From NCBI RefSeq assembly GCF_023264855.1, contig NZ_JAHFUW010000045.1, positions 1-37,109 on the forward strand: a DNA stretch of 37,109 bases. The letters are read 5' to 3'. Position 1 is the stretch's first letter, and the number at the start of each line of letters is the position of its first letter. Under the pieces are notes generated by a model. That model was given only the letters and a program-made list of their open reading frames with translations. It was not told the DNA's origin and made no database searches. Positions 7,743 to 14,552 of this stretch are shown piece by piece. The position numbers and the translations under genes are program-made. The stretch is from Herbiconiux sp. Lineage in GTDB: Bacteria > Actinomycetota > Actinomycetes > Actinomycetales > Microbacteriaceae.

Positions 7743-8569
7743 AGCCGGGCGCGAGCATCCGCAGCACGCGACTGCGGCCCGGCGGTGAGCTCGCGGAGAT
7801 CGCGCCCGACCCGGTGCTGCCCGGGTCATTCACGCTCTCGATCGCGGGAACGGCGCAGTCGCACGTGGTTCCCGCCGACCCGGGCGACCTGTTCTACGAC
7901 TACGTGCGGCGGATGGGCTTCGCCGTCGACCGCATCCGCCTGCCCGGCGAACCCCTGGTGGCCCTGCACCTCGGCGCGGGTGCGCTCACCCTCGCGCGGT
8001 ACCTGCAGTCGACGCGGCCCGGATCCGAACAGCACGTCGTCGAGCTCGAACAGAACCTCGTCGCGTTCGTGACGGATGCCCTCCCCCTCCCGGCGGGAAC
8101 GTCGCTCACCGAGCATCCGGGTGACGCCGCCGTGCAGGTGCGAGCACTCGCCCCCACGCTCGGCGAGCGCTGCGACGTGGTGATCAGCGACCTCTACCAT
8201 GGCCTCCACACGCCCGCACATCTGCAGACGACCGCGTTCTTCGCCGACATCGCGCGACTGCTCACACCCGAGGGCGTGCTGCTGATCAACGTCGCCGACG
8301 ACCAGGGGCTGCCCACCCTGCGCCGCCAGAGCGCCGCACTCGCCCCGGTGTTCGAGCACCTGCTGCTGCTCGGGCCGCAGTCGGTGCTCGAACAGCAGCA
8401 GGCGGGCAACGCGGTGGTGGTGGCCTCGAACTCGGCCGGCGTGCTCGACTGGGCCGGAGCCCTGCGCGCTGCGGGGCCGCATCCGGGATCGGTGCTGACC
8501 GGAGCGACACCGATCAGATCGCTTCCCAGGCCGGCATCCGGAGCCCAGAATGGACGCGACGGCGGATGA
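7739..8569 (+). CDS. Spermidine-synthase-like SAM/aminopropyl-transferase fold protein
   Basis: 276 residues from GTG 7739, overlapping the glycosylase stop as GTGA. Rossmann motifs are present: VALHLGAGALTLARYLQ (motif I), QHVVELEQNLVAFVTD (acidic ribose-binding strand), CDVVISDLYHGLHTPAHL (motif IV region) and LLTPEGVLLINVADD. These match the many actinobacterial spermidine-synthase-like proteins. A residue set sufficient for true polyamine aminopropyl transfer is not evident, so a methyltransferase or another SAM-dependent role is equally possible. The coupling to a DNA glycosylase gene and the SRAP gene 25 bases downstream is conspicuous. The call as a 'spermidine synthase' should be treated as fold-level only. 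Confidence 0.85.
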   Translation: MKPGASIRSTRLRPGGELAEIAPDPVLPGSFTLSIAGTAQSHVVPADPGDLFYDYVRRMGFAVDRIRLPGEPLVALHLGAGALTLARYLQSTRPGSEQHVVELEQNLVAFVTDALPLPAGTSLTEHPGDAAVQVRALAPTLGERCDVVISDLYHGLHTPAHLQTTAFFADIARLLTPEGVLLINVADDQGLPTLRRQSAALAPVFEHLLLLGPQSVLEQQQAGNAVVVASNSAGVLDWAGALRAAGPHPGSVLTGATPIRSLPRPASGAQNGRDGG

Positions 8570-8594
8570 GCGCCACAGGGAGGACGGTGCAGCC

Positions 8595-9308
8595 ATGTGC
8601 GGCCGATTCACGATGAGCGCCGAGACCGATGAGCTGATCACCGAGTTCATCGCCCGCGGCGGCAAGCTGGAGGACTGGCGGCCCTCGTACAACGTCGCTC
8701 CCACCGAGGCGGCGCCGATCGTGCGCGAGCGCGTGCGCGACGGCGAGACCCTGCGCGAGATCGATGCCGCGAGCTGGGGGCTGAAGCCGGCGTGGGCCAA
8801 GAGCGGCGGCCCGGCTCCTATCAATGCGCGGCTGGAGGGTGTGGCGAGCAACGGCATGTTCCGCAACGCCTTCGCGGCGCGGCGCTGCATCGTGCCGATG
8901 AACGGCTACTACGAGTGGGTGGCGACGGCCGAGGGCAAGCAGCCGTACTTCATCCACGGCCCCGAGACGCTGATGGCGGCGGCCGGCCTCTACGAGCTCA
9001 CCAAGACCGCCGAGGGCAGCTGGGCGCTCTCGTTCACCGTCATCACCCGCGAGGCGGCGGATGCCTCCGGCGAGGTGCACGACCGGATGCCCGTCTTCCT
9101 CACGCCCGACACCTGGGACACCTGGGTCACGCCGCAGAAGGCCGACTCGACCGGCGCGAAGGACGAGTTGGTGGCGATGCTCGACCGCTCCTCGCTCGCC
9201 GTCGCCGCGACGATCAGCACCTACCCCGTTTCCAAGCGGGTCAACAACGTGCGCGACACCTCGGTGGCCAAAGACGACCCGACCCTGATCGAGCCGATCG
9301 CCGTCTGA
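8595..9308 (+). CDS. SRAP (HMCES/YedK) abasic-site DNA-protein crosslink protein
   Basis: 237 residues. ATG 8595 was chosen because it gives MCGRF, and the family needs Cys2 exposed after Met removal to form the thiazolidine crosslink with abasic DNA. An in-frame upstream ATG at 8550 would bury it. Conserved residues are C2, SYNVAPT (N33), SWGLKPAWA, PINARLEGV (N77, R79), RRCIVPMNGYYEW (E107), GLYE and the VHDRMPVFL segment with H162. Family knowledge: SRAP proteins covalently shield abasic sites in single-stranded DNA and can reverse the bond through Glu/His. The length matches YedK (about 220-230 residues). It lies 25 bases after the spermidine-synthase-like gene, probably in one transcript with the AlkZ-like glycosylase. 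Confidence 0.95.
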   Translation: MCGRFTMSAETDELITEFIARGGKLEDWRPSYNVAPTEAAPIVRERVRDGETLREIDAASWGLKPAWAKSGGPAPINARLEGVASNGMFRNAFAARRCIVPMNGYYEWVATAEGKQPYFIHGPETLMAAAGLYELTKTAEGSWALSFTVITREAADASGEVHDRMPVFLTPDTWDTWVTPQKADSTGAKDELVAMLDRSSLAVAATISTYPVSKRVNNVRDTSVAKDDPTLIEPIAV

Positions 9309-9334
9309 GGCCGGTCGTCGTCGGGGGCTCGGGG

Positions 9335-10411
9335 CTAGCCGATCCGGCCGGCGCCGTACTTGATGCGGCGCGCGATCACGAAGGCTGCCGTCGCGACGAG
9401 CAGCCAGACGCCGAGCACGAGGTAGGGCTCCGGATGCCCGGCGTTCGGGAAGTACGTCAGGTCGCGCAGCGCCCGCACCGTCGCCCCCGTCGGCATCCAG
9501 CGCCCCATGAATTCGTAGAAGGGCGGCAGCAGCTGCGGTGCGACCGCGCCCCCGGAGGAGGGATTGCTGACCAGGATGAACAGCACCCAGGTGGGCAGCA
9601 GCGCCCAGCGCCCGCCGATCACCACCCGGAAGAAGCTGTACACCGCTCCGGCGATGAACACCGTCACCGAGAGCACCGCCCACACGGGCAGGATCGGGAA
9701 GCTCTCGAACCCGAGGATCGGCCCCGCCGTCAGCGTGACCACGAGCCCCACCAAGGCGGCTCGGGCGACATCCCAGATCAGCTCACCGGCCAGCGTGAGC
9801 CCGGCGTTCACCCGGGTCTGGATGGCGCCCACGAAACCGATGATCGTGCAGGCGAGCGCGAGGTAGAACAGCACCAGGCCGCCCGGGTCGCTCGCGGCGA
9901 GGGGATTCAGGTCGGTGACGGTCAGCGTGATGCCGAGCTTGGCGCCGATGGAGGCCGCGTCGGCCTCGATCAGACGCGCGACGGACGCGCCGGATGCGGT
10001 GGAGATGTAGAGCTCGGGAGACGTCGTGGAGCCGTCGCCCGCATCCGCCGTCACGACCGCGCCGTAGATCTGCTGCTGCTCGATCGCCTCCTTCGCATCG
10101 GCGGAGGTGGCGAACTCCTGCACCACGAACGAGGTGCCGGAGACGTTCTCGAGGTTCGCGTCGAGCTGATCGGCCGTGACGCTCTGCGACACGAGACCGA
10201 TCGGCACGTCGTGCGGCTGCGGGTTGCCCATAGCCAGGCTGTAGGAGGCCACGAACAGTGCCGCGAACAGCGAGACGAGCAGGGAGACGACCAGTGCCGG
10301 TTTGTTCGGGCCCGACACGGCCCGGCGTGCGGTCGCCACTCCGCGGCCGAACGAGGTGGAGGGGGCCGCGGGTGCGGAATCGCCGGCGACGGGCTCGTCG
10401 TGATCAGACAT
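9335..10411 (-). CDS. YhgE/Pip-like (ABC-2/DUF3533 type) membrane protein
   Basis: 358 residues. A short cytoplasmic N-terminus is followed by one membrane helix (about residues 39-60). Next comes a ~130-residue extracytoplasmic domain beginning NPQPHDVPIGLVSQSVTADQL, then five or six C-terminal helices from about residue 170. This matches the YhgE/Pip and DUF3533 group of ABC-2-like membrane proteins, which resemble transport permeases or phage-infection proteins but usually lack an adjacent ATPase, as here. Possible roles are export or envelope function; the substrate is unknown. A TAGCGT box sits exactly six bases before the ATG with no useful Shine-Dalgarno, so leaderless expression is likely. 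It is convergent with SRAP across 26 bases. Confidence 0.83.
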   Translation of the reverse strand: MSDHDEPVAGDSAPAAPSTSFGRGVATARRAVSGPNKPALVVSLLVSLFAALFVASYSLAMGNPQPHDVPIGLVSQSVTADQLDANLENVSGTSFVVQEFATSADAKEAIEQQQIYGAVVTADAGDGSTTSPELYISTASGASVARLIEADAASIGAKLGITLTVTDLNPLAASDPGGLVLFYLALACTIIGFVGAIQTRVNAGLTLAGELIWDVARAALVGLVVTLTAGPILGFESFPILPVWAVLSVTVFIAGAVYSFFRVVIGGRWALLPTWVLFILVSNPSSGGAVAPQLLPPFYEFMGRWMPTGATVRALRDLTYFPNAGHPEPYLVLGVWLLVATAAFVIARRIKYGAGRIG

Positions 10412-10417
10412 GCCCTC

Positions 10418-10423
10418 ACGCTA
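10418..10423 (-). promoter_or_regulatory. Probable -10 box of a leaderless promoter (YhgE-like gene)
   Basis: TAGCGT on the minus strand is followed by six bases and then the ATG at 10411. This TAnnnT-N6-ATG layout recurs at several other genes in the window. Confidence 0.5.
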
Positions 10424-10515
10424 GCGCGAACGGAACAGCCCGATGCCGTTCGGAGGAATGGTTACTAAGGTGATTAGCGAACTGCGATTCTGCAGCTTCG
10501 CGGAAGGAGCCCCTC

Positions 10516-11313
10516 ATGTCCGATCGCATCCGCCAGACCGTCGTCACGGTGAGCGCCGTTGTCGCCGTCGTCGGCTCGTTCATCGGATCGGGTGCCGCCG
10601 GTGGCACACCGATCCAGGATGCCGCCGGGGGCGCTCTCGGCGCCGACTCGACCCTCATCGCCCCGGCCGGTCCCGCGTTCTCGATCTGGTCGGTCATCTA
10701 CCTGGGCCTCATCGCCTACGCCGTCTGGCAATTCCTGCCGGCGCAGACCCACAGCCCGCGCCAGCGCATCCTGGGCTATCCGATCGCCGTCACCCTGCTG
10801 CTGAACGCGGCCTGGATCCTCAGCGTGCAGGCCGGCCTGCTCGCCCTCAGCGCCGTGGTGATCGCCGTGCTGCTGATCGCGCTGCTGTTCACGTTCGTGC
10901 GGGTGGTGCGCACCCGGCGTCGGGGCCAGGGCTGGGTGCAGTCGATCGTGGTCGACGGCACGGTGGGCCTCTACCTCGGCTGGGTGAGCATCGCGACGGC
11001 CGCGAACGTCACTGCCCTGCTCACGGCGAGCGGCTTCGACGGCTTCGGCTGGCCCGCGGATGCCTGGGGCGTGGCGATCGTGATCGTCGCCGGGCTCGCG
11101 GGGCTGGCCCTCGCCGTCTTCGGGGAAGGTCGCCTGTCCCCCACCGCGTCGCTGGCCTGGGGCCTGGTGTGGGTCGCGGTCTCGCGCACCACCGGAACAC
11201 TGCCCTCGGCCGCCGTCGCGGCGACCGCGATCGCCACGGCGAGCGCACTCGTGGTGGCGACGGTGATCATCCGCCTGGTCGCCGAACGCACCGCCCGCGC
11301 CTCTCGCGACTAG
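10516..11313 (+). CDS. TspO/MBR-related tryptophan-rich membrane protein
   Basis: 265 residues with six or seven membrane helices. The segment LIAPAGPAFSIWSVIYLGLIAYAVWQFLPAQ is like the conserved core of TspO-related 'tryptophan-rich sensory protein' families (PxgPAFSIWsvIYlgL), followed by repeated YLGWVSIATAANVTALL and SLAWGLVWVAVS. These larger actinobacterial forms are about 100 residues longer than classical TspO. TspO binds porphyrins; for this subfamily the ligand is not established. GGAAGGAG at 10502-10509, six bases before ATG 10516, gives a strong start. A CTAA-N5-TTAG element (10465-10477) in the divergent gap with the YhgE-like gene could be a small operator, but the arms are only four bases. 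Confidence 0.78.
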   Translation: MSDRIRQTVVTVSAVVAVVGSFIGSGAAGGTPIQDAAGGALGADSTLIAPAGPAFSIWSVIYLGLIAYAVWQFLPAQTHSPRQRILGYPIAVTLLLNAAWILSVQAGLLALSAVVIAVLLIALLFTFVRVVRTRRRGQGWVQSIVVDGTVGLYLGWVSIATAANVTALLTASGFDGFGWPADAWGVAIVIVAGLAGLALAVFGEGRLSPTASLAWGLVWVAVSRTTGTLPSAAVAATAIATASALVVATVIIRLVAERTARASRD

Positions 11314-11330
11314 TCGCTGGGCTCGGGGAG

Positions 11331-12872
11331 TCAGGAGGTGAGGTCGGCCTTCTGGGCCGCCTCGGGCAGGGGCGTCGCGGACGGCGCCGGCGGTGCGGCG
11401 GCCGCACCCGCCACCCGGGCGAGGCGGAGCGTGAAGGTGGTGCCGGCGGGCGAGGAGTCGACCGTGATGGTGCCGTCGTGCGCCTCCACGATCGAGGCCA
11501 CGATCGCCAGGCCCAGACCGCTCGAGCCGGCCCGGCGCGAGCGGGAGGAGTCGCCGCGGGCGAAGCGCTCGAACAGCTCCGGGATGAGTTCGGGCGCGAT
11601 GCCCGGGCCGTCGTCGGAGATGGTGACCTGCACGGACTCGCCGGCGCCGGCATCCGCAACCACCGCGATCCGGGTGGTGACCGTGCTGCCCTCCGGCGTG
11701 TGCACGGCCGCGTTGGAGAGCAGGTTCAGCACCAGCTGGTGCAGCCGCTCGCGGTCGCCCGAGACGAGCGTGGGCGCATCCGGAACCTCCGCCACCCAGG
11801 TGTGATCGGCGGCCGAGGCCTTGGCGTCGCTGATGGCGTTCACCACGATCTCGCCGAGGTCGATCTGGTCGAGGTGCAGGTCTTGCCCCTCGTCGAGCCG
11901 CGCCAGCAGCAGCAGATCGCTGACGAGCGAGTTCATCCGCTTCGCCTCCGACTCGATCCGGGCGAGCGAGTACTCGGTCATCTCGGGCAGCTCCGCGCTG
12001 TCCTGCCGGGTGAGCTCGGCGTAGCCCTGGATGGCGGCCAGCGGGGTGCGCAGTTCGTGGCTGGCATCGGTGACGAAGCGGCGCATCCGCTTGTCGGTCG
12101 CCGCACGCACCGCGAGGGCGTCGTCGACGTGCACCAGCAGGCGGTTGAGCGCCTCGCCCACCTTGCCCACCTCGGTGCGCGGATCGGTGTCGGCCTCGGC
12201 CACCCGGGTGGTGATGCCCACGTCGCCGCGATCCAGCGGGGTGTCGACCACCTCGGCCGCGGTTCCGACCACGCGCGCGAGCGGACGCAGAGCGAGCCGC
12301 ACCAGAACGATCACGCCCACGACGATCACCGCGAGGGCGAGCAGGGCGAGCACCGCGATCGTGATCGCCTCCTGCAGCACCGCCGCCTCGGCCGTGGCCA
12401 TCGAGACGCCGGTGACGAGCACGTTGCCCTCGCTGTCGTACTCGCTGGCCACGCGATAGCTGCCGAGGCCGGCGAGCTGCAGGTTCTGGTGCGTGCCGAC
12501 GTCGATCGATCCGTTCTCGAGCTGGCCGATGACGGTCGGATCGAGGGTGGCCGCATCCGAGTCGGAGAAGTAGGCGGAGTCGTCGACCGTGCCGTCGGAG
12601 AGCACCGCGATGAAGGATCCCGGGCCGTGCCCGACGAAGTCGACCATCGCCTTGGCCGGGTGCCCCTTGGACAGGTTCCCGTAGCGGAACTTCTCGGCCG
12701 AGTGGCTGAGCGCCGACATCGAGCCGGTCAGCTGGGTATCGACGACCGAGGTCACCGACGTGGTCAAGGTGGCGATGGAGGCGATGCCTACGGCCAGCAG
12801 CACACCGGCGACGAGTGCGGCGGTTCCCACGACGAGACGGCGGCTGAGCGTCCACGGCCGGCGGCGGCTCAT
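11331..12872 (-). CDS. Two-component sensor histidine kinase (HAMP, HisKA, HATPase)
   Basis: 513 residues. Membrane helices lie at about 13-36 and 168-192, flanking a ~130-residue extracytoplasmic sensor domain, followed by a HAMP region (about 193-250). The H-box DASHELRTPLAAIQGY has phospho-acceptor H272. Other motifs are the N-box NLLSNAAVHTPEG, G1 DDGPGIAPE, F-box LFERFARGD and G2 SSGLGLAIV. The C-terminus is an Ala/Pro-rich tail. It is the classical OmpR-partner (EnvZ/PhoR-like) architecture. Its ATG overlaps the stop of the response regulator (ATGA), so the pair is cotranslated. The signal is unknown; the neighbouring TspO-like and YhgE-like envelope proteins are possible but unproven targets. 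Confidence 0.95.
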   Translation of the reverse strand: MSRRRPWTLSRRLVVGTAALVAGVLLAVGIASIATLTTSVTSVVDTQLTGSMSALSHSAEKFRYGNLSKGHPAKAMVDFVGHGPGSFIAVLSDGTVDDSAYFSDSDAATLDPTVIGQLENGSIDVGTHQNLQLAGLGSYRVASEYDSEGNVLVTGVSMATAEAAVLQEAITIAVLALLALAVIVVGVIVLVRLALRPLARVVGTAAEVVDTPLDRGDVGITTRVAEADTDPRTEVGKVGEALNRLLVHVDDALAVRAATDKRMRRFVTDASHELRTPLAAIQGYAELTRQDSAELPEMTEYSLARIESEAKRMNSLVSDLLLLARLDEGQDLHLDQIDLGEIVVNAISDAKASAADHTWVAEVPDAPTLVSGDRERLHQLVLNLLSNAAVHTPEGSTVTTRIAVVADAGAGESVQVTISDDGPGIAPELIPELFERFARGDSSRSRRAGSSGLGLAIVASIVEAHDGTITVDSSPAGTTFTLRLARVAGAAAAPPAPSATPLPEAAQKADLTS

Positions 12873-13648
12873 TCGGCGGGCCTCAGCACGTAGCCGACAC
12901 CGCGCACGGTGTGGATCATCGAGGGACGGCCCGCGTCGATCTTCTTGCGCAGGTACGACACGTACAGATCGACGATGCTGGCCTTGCCGGCGAAGTCGTA
13001 GTTCCAGACGCGGTCGAGGATCTGGGCCCGCGAGAGCACCCGGCGGGGGTTGCGCATCAGGTAGCGCAGCAGCTCGAACTCGGTGGTGGTGAGCGCGATC
13101 GGCTCGCCCGCCCGCGCGACCTCGTAGCTGCTCTCGTCGAGCAGCAGGTCGCCCACCACGATCCGGGAGTCCTCATCCGACACCGTCATGATCGAACGGC
13201 GCAGCAGACCGCGCAGCCGCGCGACGAGCTCTTCGAGACTGAACGGCTTGGTCATGTAGTCGTCGCCGCCGGCGGTGAGCCCCACGATCCGGTCGTCGAC
13301 CGAGTCGCGTGCGGTGAGGAAGAGGGTGGGAGCCGACTGCTCGGCCTCGCGCAGCTGGCGCAGCAGGGTGATTCCGTCGGTGTCGGGCAGCATGATGTCG
13401 AGCACCACGACGTCGGGCTGCACCTCGCGGAACTTCTGCAGCGCCGAGGCGCCGTCGTGCGCGATCTCGACCGTCCAGCCCTCGTACGCCAGCGCGAGGC
13501 TGACGAGACTCGTCAAGACCACCTCGTCGTCGACCAGGAGCACGCGGATGGCGGAGCCGTCGGCCCGGTACAGCCGCGGCAGCTTGGCCAGCACGGCCCG
13601 CCGCCGGCCGGAGGAGGCGAGTTCGTCGGAGATCGGAGAGGTCGCCAT
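12869..13648 (-). CDS. OmpR-family response regulator
   Basis: 259 residues. The receiver domain has the acidic pair D40/D41 (LLVDDE), phospho-acceptor D84 (VVVLDIMLPDTDG), T112 (LTARD) and K134 (TKPF). The C-terminal winged-helix DNA-binding domain includes LTTTEFELLRYLMRNPRRVLSRAQILDRVWNYDF and IVDLYVSYLRKKID ... IHTVRGVGYVLR. The first ~33 residues are an extension before the receiver strand, and a start further in cannot be excluded. GAGAAT lies six bases before the ATG, again fitting the leaderless layout. The partner kinase follows with a four-base overlap. Confidence 0.95.
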   Translation of the reverse strand: MATSPISDELASSGRRRAVLAKLPRLYRADGSAIRVLLVDDEVVLTSLVSLALAYEGWTVEIAHDGASALQKFREVQPDVVVLDIMLPDTDGITLLRQLREAEQSAPTLFLTARDSVDDRIVGLTAGGDDYMTKPFSLEELVARLRGLLRRSIMTVSDEDSRIVVGDLLLDESSYEVARAGEPIALTTTEFELLRYLMRNPRRVLSRAQILDRVWNYDFAGKASIVDLYVSYLRKKIDAGRPSMIHTVRGVGYVLRPAE

Positions 13649-13694
13649 CCTGCCATTCTCGGCTGTCGGCGTGCCGCCCGGAAAGCGGCGGCGG

Positions 13695-13706
13695 TCTATT
13701 CATAGA
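13695..13706. promoter_or_regulatory. 12-base palindrome TCTATtcATAGA in the divergent gap
   Basis: Five-base arms TCTAT/ATAGA around TC lie in the 111-base gap between the response regulator and the GNAT gene. The site is AT-rich against a very GC-rich background, so it is a candidate operator or part of a promoter. Only the symmetry supports it. Confidence 0.35.
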
Positions 13707-13747
13707 GACCTCAAATGTTTGCACACGGCCCGCCTGTGAACACCGCC

Positions 13748-13753
13748 TACCGT
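13748..13753 (+). promoter_or_regulatory. Probable -10 box of a leaderless promoter (GNAT gene)
   Basis: TACCGT is followed by six bases and ATG 13760. The same hexamer at the same distance precedes the DUF1697 gene at 31499. Confidence 0.5.
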
Positions 13754-13759
13754 CGGGGC

Positions 13760-14416
13760 ATGACGGTGAGCAGAGCACTCGGAATCCCGCAGACCCGAAC
13801 TCGGGAGCGCCCGGCGGCGATGCTGCACCGCGCGAAGGAGGCCCTCGCCTCGGCGGGCGTGCGGAGACCCCGCGTGCTGCGCGGGCCCCGCACCGAGCGG
13901 CCGTTCGATGCGCCGACCCTGCGCACCGAACGGCTGCTGCTGCGCCCGCACCGGATGACGGATGCGGCCGACTGGTACGCCCTGCAGTCGGAGAAGAGCG
14001 TCACCGCCTTCCTGCCGTGGCCGGTGCGCGACGAGCGCACCTCCGCCCGGCACCTGCACGACCGCACCCGGCACACCCGGTTGTGGCAGGCCGAGGACTT
14101 CCTGGCCCTGGGCCTCGAGCACGAGGGCCGGCTGATCGGCGACGTGTCGTTGCAGCTGCATGAGGTGCGGGCGCACAGCCGCTCGGCCGAGATCGGCTGG
14201 GTGCTGCATCCGCGGTTCGGCGGCAGTGGCCTCGCGACCGAGGCGGCCTCGCAGATGCTCGCGTTCGCGTTCGACGTGGTGGGCGCACAGCGGGTGACGG
14301 CGGTGACGGATGCGCGCAACCTGCGCTCGGTGGCGCTGGCCGAGCGGCTCGGCTTCACCGAGGTGGCCGGCCCCCGCCACGGCTCGGCCGACTCGGTCTT
14401 CGCGCTCGAGCGCTGA
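13760..14416 (+). CDS. GNAT family N-acetyltransferase (RimJ/RimL type)
   Basis: 218 residues from ATG 13760. An in-frame ATG at 13715 would add 15 residues, but the TACCGT box six bases before 13760 supports the shorter form. The domain starts at LRTERLLLRPHRMTDAADWYAL. It continues with FLALGLEHEGRLIGDVSLQL, then the acetyl-CoA-binding region EIGWVLHPRFGGSGLATEAASQMLAFAFD (Arg/Gly-rich pyrophosphate loop), and ends with NLRSVALAERLGFTEVA. This is the standard RimJ-like GNAT that acetylates protein N-termini or small amines. The first ~55 residues are a basic extension not needed for the fold. The substrate is unknown. Confidence 0.9.
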   Translation: MTVSRALGIPQTRTRERPAAMLHRAKEALASAGVRRPRVLRGPRTERPFDAPTLRTERLLLRPHRMTDAADWYALQSEKSVTAFLPWPVRDERTSARHLHDRTRHTRLWQAEDFLALGLEHEGRLIGDVSLQLHEVRAHSRSAEIGWVLHPRFGGSGLATEAASQMLAFAFDVVGAQRVTAVTDARNLRSVALAERLGFTEVAGPRHGSADSVFALER

Positions 14417-14458
14417 GCCGCTCACGCCCTCGGCCCCAGGCGCCACTCTGGAGGTGCC

Positions 14459-14493
14459 ACTTGGCCCAAGTCGCCGCATTTCGGCGCGGCTTG
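14459..14493. repeat. Nested inverted repeats in the gap after the GNAT gene
   Basis: A 13-base palindrome ACTTGGcCCAAGT (14459-14471) runs into the stem CGCCG/CGGCG with a CATTT loop (14472-14486). Outer arms CAAG (14467-14470) and CTTG (14490-14493) flank it. It can fold as a terminator for the GNAT gene, although no T-run follows. AAGTCGC is shared with the long palindrome at 32067-32133 and occurs again at 14508. Confidence 0.45.
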
Positions 14494-14521
14494 CCACAAG
14501 TTGTGTCAAGTCGCGGGGCGG

Positions 14522-14545
14522 GCGCCCGACGCCAGGGCCGGGCGC
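14522..14545 (-). terminator. Hairpin downstream of the aldehyde dehydrogenase stop
   Basis: Seven-base arms GCGCCCG (14522-14528) and CGGGCGC (14539-14545) with a ten-base loop begin 8 bases beyond the stop of the seven-gene minus-strand operon. No T-tract follows on the minus strand, so it is a GC-hairpin type candidate. Confidence 0.4.
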
Positions 14546-14552
14546 TCGTGCC

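Noticed and set aside
8550-8594. Upstream ATG for the SRAP gene adding 15 residues
   Set aside because: It would place residues before the catalytic Cys2, which the family requires at the processed N-terminus.
10465-10477. CTAA-N5-TTAG as a strong operator for the TspO-like/YhgE-like pair
   Set aside because: The arms are only four bases and no second copy is seen, so it is mentioned only as a weak possibility.
10474-12855. Long minus-strand open frame across the TspO-like and sensor-kinase genes
   Set aside because: Arg/Gly-rich shadow frame. The sensor kinase in the other minus frame and the TspO-like gene on the plus strand have full motifs.
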